5,046 nucleotides of DNA from positions 1-5,046 of the forward strand of contig JBCBGC010000223.1 of assembly GCA_038527215.1 (NCBI GenBank), written 5' to 3'. The position numbers and the translations under genes were made by a program. The notes below the pieces were generated by a model, which saw only the letters and a list, made by a program, of their open reading frames with translations, was not told the DNA's origin and did no database searches. Below are positions 1 through 5,046 of the stretch, piece by piece. Position 1 is the stretch's first letter, and every line of letters starts with the position of its first letter. Source of the stretch: JAWPMV01 sp038527215. Its GTDB lineage: Bacteria > Bacteroidota > Bacteroidia > J057.

Positions 1-504
1 CAAACTGTTTCTCCCCAACCCGCCTATGGACGGATTCGGGAATTCGGATTTTACGCAACAGTCGGCAGGCCCCTTTCCTATCAGGTTACGGTTCCCTATA
101 CCCAAAATACCTTGTTTCACGCTGATGGTTTTTATGACAAAGAAACCGAGCAAAAGTCCAGAGGACATACCTTTAAGACCGTCCGAAGAGCGCAGGGAAT
201 CGAAGCAGGAGCAGTTTTTCAGACGTGTATTGTTTCCCAAGAGCCACTGAAGCTGCCTACCACCTTGAGGATAGGTACGCGCAGAGAGACCCTGGTTGAA
301 CTGACCGCGGTAAAGGAACGACCAGAGATCTGTTGGCTAAACGCTTTTTCTGCCCGATCTATCTTTCAGAATTTAAACCCCATTCTGGAGGGGGTTCAGA
401 AAAGGGGCATTTTCGACATGGAATATAGACTGGAAAATTATTACTTAATTAAATCTGTCCCCCTGTCCGTTTTGGAATCAGTATTCAGCCCTATTTTCCC
501 GTAG
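1..504 (+). CDS. Cas5-superfamily protein, Csc1-like (type I-D CRISPR), C-terminal part
   Basis: The frame is open from the first base, so the gene begins outside the window; 167 residues and a TAG stop are visible. The ATG at 112 is internal, because clearly related coding continues upstream of it. Early in the fragment, REFGFYATVGRPLSYQ resembles the Csc1 stretch that reads roughly 'GIYVTPA.P'. It is followed by NTLFHADGFYD, then TFKTVRRAQGIEAGAVFQ and LPTTLRIGTRRETLVEL. The last matches the Cas5/Csc1 pattern in which a basic-rich 'P..iRlGk..s.v.v' strand follows the 'G..f.f.v' strand. Csc1 proteins are usually about 200-250 residues, so roughly a quarter to a third of the N-terminus is probably missing. 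In type I-D systems Csc1 is the Cas5 subunit that caps the 5' handle of crRNA in Cascade, together with Csc2 (Cas7) and Cas10d. ATTGAAAC-type repeats just downstream support a CRISPR role. The family call rests on recalled motifs; another Cas5 subtype or an unrelated protein is possible. Confidence 0.45.
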   Translation, partial: QTVSPQPAYGRIREFGFYATVGRPLSYQVTVPYTQNTLFHADGFYDKETEQKSRGHTFKTVRRAQGIEAGAVFQTCIVSQEPLKLPTTLRIGTRRETLVELTAVKERPEICWLNAFSARSIFQNLNPILEGVQKRGIFDMEYRLENYYLIKSVPLSVLESVFSPIFP

Positions 505-534
505 TACTTTGGCGGGTAGAGGCCTTCGCATCGC

Positions 535-701
535 GTATTGAAATGATTACATGCCTGAATTTTATCAATAAAGCCAGTATGGTATTGAAACAGAATGAAC
601 TACATGTCTTTTTCCTTGAATGAATCTCGTTCCTAGTATGGTATTGAAACGATAAAGATGGTTAGGCATACAGCCTTTTAGAATGTATTCAGTATGGTAT
701 T
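535..701 (+). CRISPR. Short degenerate CRISPR-like repeat cluster
   Basis: The 16-mer AGTATGGTATTGAAAC occurs exactly at 576-591 and 635-650. A third copy at 691-701 matches only its first 11 bases (AGTATGGTATT) before diverging. A weaker partial copy, GTATTGAAAT, lies at 535-544. The start-to-start distances of the three main copies are 59 and 56 bp, leaving unique stretches of 43 and 40 bp. The ATTGAAAC ending is typical of type I and type III CRISPR repeats and would be the 5' handle of crRNA. Loss of the 3' end in the last copy is what trailer-end repeats often show. The halves upstream of the 16-mer are only loosely alike (CCT-GAAT-ATC in two copies), so a full-length repeat cannot be defined and the array may be decayed. 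The Cas5/Csc1-like gene ending at 504 makes this reading more likely. The leader, if any, would lie in 505-575. Confidence 0.42.
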
Positions 702-706
702 TAGCG

Positions 707-767
707 CCTGTTTTCACAGGAATCCCCTAAAGCTCAACCTGTAAACAGGCACTTACCTGCAAGGGGA
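707..767. repeat. Two CCTGT/ACAGG inverted repeats, the second nested in a longer stem
   Basis: CCTGT (707-711) pairs with ACAGG (716-720) around a TTTC loop. The same arms recur at 738-742 and 745-749 around AA. The second is enclosed by TCCCCT (723-728) pairing with AGGGGA (762-767). No T-run follows, so this is not a standard intrinsic terminator. It could be a small structured transcript end, a protein-binding site or a remnant of a mobile element. It begins 6 bp after the last CRISPR-like repeat, so it may mark the end of that locus. Confidence 0.3.
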
Positions 768-966
768 CTTCTCCCAACCTTCAAACGCTAGTCGGGAAAT
801 TTCCTAGTGTCCCCAAGTTTTGCTTTCCGGTACCCTCGTCCCATTTTTAAATCAATCTGGGAAACCACGCTGGTAAAATAGCCTTCCTCAGGCCCTAGAT
901 CGATCCATTCGATCTACCCCTCCCAGCATCCAAACCAACTCCAAGCATTTTGTTGTATCTTGTTGT
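768..966. other. Gap before the aldehyde dehydrogenase with no recognised gene
   Basis: This is the right-hand part of the 462-bp gap between the Cas5-like gene and the aldehyde dehydrogenase. No open frame here looks like a real gene, and no tRNA or riboswitch-like pattern is visible. The promoter of the dehydrogenase should lie here, but no good match to the Bacteroidota -33/-7 elements (TTG and TAnnTTTG) was found. The only notable item is the 10-bp tandem repeat directly before the start codon. Confidence 0.5.
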
Positions 967-969
967 ATG
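950..969 (+). repeat. Tandem TTGTTGTAT repeat overlapping the dehydrogenase start codon
   Basis: TTGTTGTATC (950-959) is followed at once by TTGTTGTATG (960-969), and the ATG of the aldehyde dehydrogenase (967-969) is the end of the second unit. There is no Shine-Dalgarno sequence; the stretch is AT-rich and unpaired-looking, as expected for translation starts in Bacteroidota. A change in copy number would alter leader length but not the reading frame of the gene. Confidence 0.5.
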
Positions 970-2475
970 CAAGTTTTGAGAACTACTACCACTACCGACG
1001 ATCAGGCGATATCTGAGCTTGATCGCGTTTTTGCCCTCCAAAAAGCGGCTTTTCGTCAACACCCTTATCCCTCTGCTGAAGAGCGGATTGAACTGATGGA
1101 AAGAGTCCCGGACATGCTGAGAAAAAACCGCCAAAAAATCCTTCAGGCTTTAGAACAGGATTTCGGTGGGCATTCCCGCCAGCAAGGGGACCTGGTAGAA
1201 ATTCTGGGGATGTTTGACCGCACCCAGTACAATGTGTCTAAGGTGAAAAAGTGGATGAAACCGGTCCGCAAGGCAGGGAATCCTGTTACCTTGGGCAGCT
1301 CCAAAGTTTACCTTAAATACCATCCCAAAGGGGTGATTGGCAACATGGTCTCATGGAATTTCCCCTTTGACATTGCCATTGGACCAATGCTGGATCAACT
1401 GGCAGCTGGCAATCGGGTCATCATTAAGCCATCTGACCTATCCCCAGCCAGTGGCAAGGTGCTGGCTGAGATGATCCGGGAAACCTTTGATGAGTCTTGG
1501 GTAGCGGTGGTCAATGGTGACCTGGCCCTGGCCAAGTATTTTCCTACCCTGAAATGGGATCATCTCACCTATACGGGTAGTGGATTTATCGGACGCAAGG
1601 TCATGCAGGCTGCCGCCCAGAATTTGGTGCCAGTTACGCTTGAGTTAGGCGGCAAATGTCCCATGGTGGTGGATGAGGCCTCCGTTACGGATGAAACCAT
1701 CGCGGAGATTGCGGGGGTTAAGGCTGTCAAGCGAGGCCAGATGTGCGTGACCATTGATTACTGCCTGGTACCAGCTTCCAAAATGGAAGTTTTTGCGGAG
1801 AAGATGATCCAGCATTATCAAAGGCATTTTACGGAGAAAAATGGAGCAGCCCATGCTTGCGGAATCATTTCCGACCGGCATCTACAGCGTCTGCAAGGAC
1901 TGGTTGAGGAGGCCAGAGAAAAAGGGGCGAAGGTTACCCAGATTGGAGAAAGCCTGGATGGAAGCCACCGCCATATGCCATTTCACGTGGTCGTCAATCC
2001 TGACCGCGACCTCCAGCTGATGCAGGAAGAAATATTTGGTCCGATCATGCCGATTGTGCCTTACCATAGCCTGCAAGAAGCCATTGATTACATCAATGAT
2101 GGGGAAAAGCCCCTGGGCCTGTATTTGTATTCCCAAAATGCTGATTTCATTCATCGTCTGACTCACCAGACCCAATCCGGAGGCGTAGCCGTGAATATTG
2201 CGGCCCTGCAGGCAGCCCAGGCTTCCCTGCCTTTTGGAGGCATAGGAGAAAGTGGGATGGGCGCACATCATGGAGAAGAAGCCTTCAAAGAATTTTCTAA
2301 CCCAAGAGGATATTTCATCCGGGGGAAAGGCGGCACCTTTTCGGCGATTACCCCTCCCTATGATAACAGTACAGATCACCTGATTGAAGAGGTGGCCTAT
2401 GCCGGGATGGGCAAGCAATTAGTATTTGCCTTGAAGACCCTCCCGCGCAATCTTTGGGCCCGGATCTTTGGCTAA
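967..2475 (+). CDS. Aldehyde dehydrogenase, coniferyl-aldehyde dehydrogenase type
   Basis: This 502-residue cytosolic enzyme of the NAD(P)-dependent aldehyde dehydrogenase superfamily oxidises an aldehyde to the carboxylic acid. Visible motifs are SWNFPF with the oxyanion Asn at 131, IKPSD with the cofactor-binding Lys at 154, TGSGFIG (203-209) in the Rossmann fold, LELGGK with the general-base Glu at 226, the catalytic Cys at 260, EEIFGP (354-359), and LPFGGIGESGMGAHHG (421-436). The N-terminus, with LQKAAFRQHPYPSAEERI, and the GMGAHHG block are typical of the coniferyl-aldehyde dehydrogenase (CalB-like) branch. The length is slightly above the usual 470-480 residues. The ATG at 967 is chosen because similarity to the family begins about 18 residues later and no better start is nearby. 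One oddity is the catalytic loop, which reads KRGQMC where most relatives have NAGQTC. Substrate is uncertain, since this branch also acts on fatty and general aromatic aldehydes. The gene appears monocistronic and ends at a terminator shared with the convergent symporter. Confidence 0.93.
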   Translation: MQVLRTTTTTDDQAISELDRVFALQKAAFRQHPYPSAEERIELMERVPDMLRKNRQKILQALEQDFGGHSRQQGDLVEILGMFDRTQYNVSKVKKWMKPVRKAGNPVTLGSSKVYLKYHPKGVIGNMVSWNFPFDIAIGPMLDQLAAGNRVIIKPSDLSPASGKVLAEMIRETFDESWVAVVNGDLALAKYFPTLKWDHLTYTGSGFIGRKVMQAAAQNLVPVTLELGGKCPMVVDEASVTDETIAEIAGVKAVKRGQMCVTIDYCLVPASKMEVFAEKMIQHYQRHFTEKNGAAHACGIISDRHLQRLQGLVEEAREKGAKVTQIGESLDGSHRHMPFHVVVNPDRDLQLMQEEIFGPIMPIVPYHSLQEAIDYINDGEKPLGLYLYSQNADFIHRLTHQTQSGGVAVNIAALQAAQASLPFGGIGESGMGAHHGEEAFKEFSNPRGYFIRGKGGTFSAITPPYDNSTDHLIEEVAYAGMGKQLVFALKTLPRNLWARIFG

Positions 2476-2537
2476 AGGCTAGCCAATTCCCTTTGCTGCC
2501 CCGCCTGCATTCCGCTCCCATTGGTGGTCCACATGCC

Positions 2538-2578
2538 TACCCACTCCCTCAGGGAGCGGGTTGAGATGGGTATTTTTT
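2538..2578 (+). terminator. Intrinsic terminator of the aldehyde dehydrogenase gene
   Basis: TACCCA (2538-2543) pairs with TGGGTA (2567-2572), and inside it CTCCC (2544-2548) pairs with GGGAG (2552-2556) around a TCA loop. Alternatively CCC (2540-2542) and GGG (2558-2560) extend the inner stem across an A-C mismatch. Six T residues follow at 2573-2578, on the plus strand only. The T-run overlaps the stop codon of the convergent symporter. On the minus strand there is no T-run after the hairpin, so the symporter transcript would need another way to end. Confidence 0.65.
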
Positions 2579-4124
2579 AGTGGAAAATAATATGCAGGGC
2601 AATTAAGGACAGGAGCATACCCAGGCCCACTTGCAGGATTTCTTTCGATTCAAATTCCAGCAGGTCTTTTCTGGGCATCCATCCTTTATGGGCGGATCCG
2701 GCGGCGATGACGGCAAAAGCGATCAGGATGACCCACATAGCTCTCACGAAGTAATTCATGTCCGGGAAAAAGTATAAGATCCCGAGCTGTAAGGGAACGG
2801 TTCCCAGAAAGGCCATCAGGGTTAGCTTACGATTGGGTACAGCCAGGAAGGCCGCGGTACAAATCAAGACCACGATGCCACAGTTGATGTAATACCGTAA
2901 CTCATTCAGGGTGTGGGTGAAAGCTGCTTCCGGGTCATTGAATTTAATGTAGAGGAGGACGAGCCCCATGATCACTCCCGTTACCAGGCTCACCAGAATG
3001 CTGTTTTTTCCTGCCTGTACGACTTCCCGGTCGTTGGCCTGCTTTCGAAGGTAGGTCTTGTAAATGTCAATGGACCAAAGAGTCGCCAGGGAATTGAAGG
3101 TAGAATCGACGGTACTCATGAGCGAGGCAAAAAGGGCGCAGAGAATCAAGCCTTTGATGCCAATCGGCAGATAGGTATCCACCAGGTAGGGAAAGGCCAT
3201 GTCTGGTTCACTTAAGCCATTTTCACCCAGAATCCCTACCAGCGCCACGCCTGGGACGACGATCAGGACGGCCATCACGTATTTCATGACTCCGCCCACC
3301 ATCAGGCCTATTTGGGCATCTTTCAGGCTTCTGGCAGCCAGCGAACGTTGGATGATGGTTTGATTGGCACACCAGTAATTGATATTCAGCAGAAACAGGC
3401 CAAAAATATGAATCCAGGGAAGTTTCTCATGATCCGCAGGTAAGTGGAGGTGCATGAGTTCCGGGGTCTTACGGTAAAGCTCTCCCCATCCCCCTAGCTC
3501 ATAAACAGCGACAAAGAGCACCACAAATCCTCCGGTTAGTAAGATGCTGAATTGAATGATATCCGTTTTTACCACGGCTCCTAACCCTCCCAGATAGGTA
3601 TAAATAGCTGAGAAGACCCCCAGGCCAATGATCAGCACCGTAATCCGGGTGATCCGATCTTCGCTAATGACACTGAGATAGTCATCGAATACCAGGTCAG
3701 CTGCGTAAGCCCCCCAGAAGAGAGCGGCCCCTAAGGTAATGGTGGAGAAAATAGTAAGGTTGGCCAGGGAGTAAAATAAGCCTACGGTATTCCCCAGGCG
3801 TTTTTTGATAAACTGGGTGATGGTGATGATGCCATCCCGTAGATACATCGGCACAAAAATGAAAGCCGCCATCAAAATCCCTTGAACGGCATTGATTTCC
3901 AAGCTGGCCTGGGCAATGCCGTAAAGGTAGGCTGAACCCATCATGCCCAGGAATTGATAGCCATTGATATTGGTGGCGATGGAAGAAAGGGCGATGGAGG
4001 GCCAGCGAAGATTTCGACTGCTGAGGAAGTACTGCTCAATGGTTACATCTTTGCGCGTACGACCCGAGATAGCGGTCAAAAAAATAGCGGTAAAATAGAT
4101 CAGAACTATGCCGAGGTCTAACAA
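2577..4124 (-). CDS. Sodium/solute symporter (SSS family, SGLT-type), probable sugar transporter
   Basis: This 515-residue inner-membrane protein couples solute uptake to the sodium gradient. About 14 hydrophobic segments are visible, starting near residues 2, 42, 78, 117, 160, 188, 237, 276, 320, 372, 410, 433, 459 and 494, the usual count for SGLT-type members. By eye it aligns with Vibrio SGLT. GYQFLGMMGS gives Gln57 (Q69 there), ASLEIN gives Glu76 (E88), LNINYWCANQ gives Asn247 and the gate Tyr250 (N260, Y263), and GGVMKY gives Lys281 (K294). STVDSTFNS (337-345) corresponds to the helix-8 sodium-site serines. The fifth sugar ligand, Q428, appears to be Asn407. These matches favour a sugar or sugar-like substrate. 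The start codon is TTG at 4124. The frame extends upstream only to a TGA at 4179-4181 with no ATG or GTG between, and the next Met is at residue 61, after helix 1. It is divergent from the FMN reductase gene, and a LacI-type operator lies in the gap. Confidence 0.93.
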   Translation of the reverse strand: MLDLGIVLIYFTAIFLTAISGRTRKDVTIEQYFLSSRNLRWPSIALSSIATNINGYQFLGMMGSAYLYGIAQASLEINAVQGILMAAFIFVPMYLRDGIITITQFIKKRLGNTVGLFYSLANLTIFSTITLGAALFWGAYAADLVFDDYLSVISEDRITRITVLIIGLGVFSAIYTYLGGLGAVVKTDIIQFSILLTGGFVVLFVAVYELGGWGELYRKTPELMHLHLPADHEKLPWIHIFGLFLLNINYWCANQTIIQRSLAARSLKDAQIGLMVGGVMKYVMAVLIVVPGVALVGILGENGLSEPDMAFPYLVDTYLPIGIKGLILCALFASLMSTVDSTFNSLATLWSIDIYKTYLRKQANDREVVQAGKNSILVSLVTGVIMGLVLLYIKFNDPEAAFTHTLNELRYYINCGIVVLICTAAFLAVPNRKLTLMAFLGTVPLQLGILYFFPDMNYFVRAMWVILIAFAVIAAGSAHKGWMPRKDLLEFESKEILQVGLGMLLSLIALHIIFH

Positions 4125-4200
4125 GGGGCGTAGAATTACAGGTGAAACGAGTAGTAGCGGCTTATTGGCCGGGCATTTTCATGGGCAAACTTGCGCAGCT

Positions 4201-4208
4201 TAAAGATA
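4201..4208 (-). promoter_or_regulatory. Possible -7 element of the symporter promoter
   Basis: Read on the minus strand, this is TATCTTTA, which matches five of the six fixed bases of the Bacteroidota -7 consensus TAnnTTTG. The matching -33 element would fall near 4230, inside the LacI-type operator, which would suit repression. No clear TTG is seen there, so the call is weak. Confidence 0.25.
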
Positions 4209-4220
4209 AAAAAATTTATC
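4205..4220. repeat. GATAAA/TTTATC inverted repeat
   Basis: GATAAA (4205-4210) and TTTATC (4215-4220) are perfect inverted arms separated by AAAA. It lies 4 bp from the LacI-type operator and overlaps the possible symporter -7 element. It may be a second regulator site or simply an AT-rich promoter feature. Confidence 0.25.
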
Positions 4221-4224
4221 AAAA

Positions 4225-4238
4225 TGTAAACGTTTTCA
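4225..4238. promoter_or_regulatory. LacI-family operator (TGTAAACGTTTTCA)
   Basis: This 14-mer fits the LacI/CcpA-family operator consensus TGWAANCGNTNWCA at every fixed position and is a near-perfect palindrome around the central CG. With one flanking base on each side the match to its own reverse complement extends to 16 bp, with one mismatched pair. It sits in the gap between the divergent symporter and FMN reductase genes, 101 bp upstream of the symporter start and 62 bp upstream of the reductase start. LacI-family regulators of Bacteroidota usually respond to sugars and control nearby transporters, so regulation of the symporter is the likeliest role. No lacI-like gene is in the window. 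Confidence 0.6.
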
Positions 4239-4299
4239 TAAATATCTTCTACCTTGCATATAACAATCGCAGGCCCTTTTACCGCTAAACATCATCCTT

Positions 4300-4842
4300 A
4301 TGATCACCGTCATCATAGGTTCAAATCGACCGAATAGCCACACGGCCATTTTTGCCCGTCATGCCTATCATTTGCTGGCGGCTTCCCAGACGGAAACCGT
4401 GGCCCTGCTGGATATAAAGGAAGTGGCTGACAAAATAGTCCAAAGCGATATGTACCAGAAAGATGGGCAATCGGCAGAAGTGAGTCAAATTCAAGATCAG
4501 TTTTTTATTCCTTCTCATAAATTCTGGTTTTTTGTCCCAGAGTATAATGGTAGCATCCCCGGCATTTTGAAACTTCTCCTGGATGCGATTTCAGTCCGTG
4601 ATTACCAGCCCACCTTTAGTCATAAAAAAGCCTGTATCACTGGCGTAGCCACGGGGCGGGCGGGGAACTTGCGTGGCATGGATCATCTGGCTGATATCCT
4701 CAATCACCTCAATGTGGCAGTACTTCCTCAAAAACAGCCCATTTCCTCCAGCTATAAATTGATTGACGAAACTTCTCAACTGGTAGATGAAAAGACCAAG
4801 CAACTCCTGGCCCAGCAAAAAGAGGCTTTCCTTGCCTTTTGA
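4300..4842 (+). CDS. NADPH-dependent FMN reductase family protein (flavodoxin-like fold)
   Basis: This 180-residue soluble protein belongs to the NADPH-dependent FMN reductase / azoreductase family, which binds FMN and reduces flavins, quinones or similar acceptors using NAD(P)H. The phosphate-binding loop GSNRPNS is at residues 7-13, after the first beta strand. The flavin-contacting PEYNGSIPG signature is at 80-88, followed by LKLLLDAIS, the usual 'lKn.lD..s' helix. GVATGRAGNLRGMDHL (115-130) and a conserved 'L..l...v.P' strand (around 134-143) complete the fold. The length is typical for the family. The ATG at 4300 begins at the first beta strand, leaving no room for a shorter start; there is no Shine-Dalgarno sequence, as is usual here. 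It is divergent from the symporter and no other gene follows on the same strand. The physiological acceptor cannot be told from the sequence. Confidence 0.9.
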   Translation: MITVIIGSNRPNSHTAIFARHAYHLLAASQTETVALLDIKEVADKIVQSDMYQKDGQSAEVSQIQDQFFIPSHKFWFFVPEYNGSIPGILKLLLDAISVRDYQPTFSHKKACITGVATGRAGNLRGMDHLADILNHLNVAVLPQKQPISSSYKLIDETSQLVDEKTKQLLAQQKEAFLAF

Positions 4843-4948
4843 TTCTTCAATTAGAAGGTGCTTAGAGATACCTTTCGTTAGGGAGGTTTGCTGGTTGTTC
4901 CTTCCTTTAAGGAGATTTCTCAGCAGAGACCGGCACAAAAGCGAGAGA

Positions 4949-4991
4949 CCCCGGATAGCTCACCTCCCTGCGGTCGGAGGAGCTTCAGGGG
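4949..4991. repeat. Long imperfect hairpin, probable dispersed intergenic palindromic repeat
   Basis: CCCC (4949-4952) pairs with GGGG (4988-4991), AGCT (4957-4960) with AGCT (4981-4984), and CCTCC (4963-4967) with GGAGG (4976-4980). The loop is CTGCGGTC, with small bulges between the stems. Read on the minus strand, the left flank gives TTGTCACCCCTGA and the right flank CCGGGGTCTCTC. These resemble the widespread intergenic repeats of the form TGTCA-CCCTGA...GGGTCTC, which occur in many copies in Bacteroidota and other bacteria. No T-run follows on either strand, so it is not a standard terminator. Only one copy is in this window, so the repeat status is inference. Confidence 0.45.
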
Positions 4992-5046
4992 TGACAAGCA
5001 TATGGAAGGAGAGATGATTTCATCAAATGGTCTTGGGGAGACTCAA

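Noticed and set aside
26..250. Plus-strand 74-residue open frame
   Set aside because: It overlaps, in another frame, the longer frame open from base 1 that carries Cas5/Csc1-like motifs; its own translation has no recognisable features.
895..1134. Minus-strand open frame across the dehydrogenase start
   Set aside because: It lies largely antisense to well-conserved aldehyde dehydrogenase coding sequence and shows no family features.
1882..2418. Minus-strand 178-residue open frame inside the dehydrogenase
   Set aside because: It is wholly antisense to conserved dehydrogenase motifs; its length is explained by codon composition of the real gene.
4250..4257. TACCTTGC as a -7 promoter element for the FMN reductase
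   Set aside because: It matches only four of the six fixed bases of TAnnTTTG and has no TTG at the right distance; it is mentioned only as a weak candidate.
4845..4857. CTTC/GAAG hairpin just after the FMN reductase stop as a terminator
   Set aside because: The stem is only 4 bp and no T-run follows.
4896..4915. TCCTTTAAGGA palindrome in the gap after the reductase
   Set aside because: It is a short AT/GC palindrome with a one-base centre, expected by chance, and not linked to any promoter or gene start.
4591..4938. Minus-strand 115-residue open frame over the reductase end
   Set aside because: It is antisense to the reductase over most of its length, and the rest runs through the non-coding stretch with no recognisable motif.
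4882..5046. Plus-strand frame open for 55 codons to the window edge, with ATGs at 5002 and 5014 and a purine-rich GGAAGGAGAG before the second
   Set aside because: A new gene could begin here, but only 11-15 codons after a possible start are visible, the purine stretch is too close to the ATG for a good ribosome site, and the upstream part runs through the hairpin repeat. It cannot be supported from this window.

Overview
The window is chromosomal DNA of moderate GC content, most probably from a member of the Bacteroidota. Three things suggest this: no gene has a convincing Shine-Dalgarno sequence, the gaps upstream of the start codons are AT-rich, and the symporter and aldehyde dehydrogenase resemble those of marine or freshwater Bacteroidota. 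The taxonomic guess is inference; no rRNA or marker gene is present.

Left edge (1-767): the reading frame that is open from base 1 ends at 504. It encodes the last 167 residues of a protein that looks like a Cas5-superfamily subunit, closest by eye to Csc1 (Cas5 of type I-D CRISPR systems). About 70 bp after its stop codon lie two identical 16-bp direct repeats ending in ATTGAAAC, the usual 3' end of many type I and type III CRISPR repeats. A third copy, cut short at its 3' end, and a weaker partial copy upstream complete the group. Together these look like the end of a cas operon followed by a very short, decayed or minimal CRISPR array. Small nested inverted repeats follow (707-767). The rest of the gap, to 966, shows nothing clear.

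Middle (967-4124): a complete coniferyl-aldehyde-type aldehyde dehydrogenase on the plus strand converges on a complete sodium/solute symporter of the SGLT type on the minus strand. A hairpin followed by six T residues lies between them, and its T-run overlaps the symporter stop codon. The symporter begins with TTG and keeps most of the sugar- and sodium-binding residues known from Vibrio SGLT.

Right part (4125-5046): the symporter is divergent from a small NADPH-dependent FMN reductase-family gene. The 175-bp gap between them carries a near-perfect LacI-family operator (TGTAAACGTTTTCA), placed where it could control one or both genes. After the reductase there is no confident gene. A long imperfect hairpin at 4949-4991 has flanks resembling the dispersed TGTCA-CCCTGA...GGGTCTC palindromic repeats found between genes in many bacteria.

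The metabolic genes do not form one obvious pathway. The symporter with its LacI-type operator suggests regulated sugar uptake. The dehydrogenase and the reductase look like stand-alone redox enzymes. The most interesting part is the Cas5/Csc1-like fragment with the repeats beside it.
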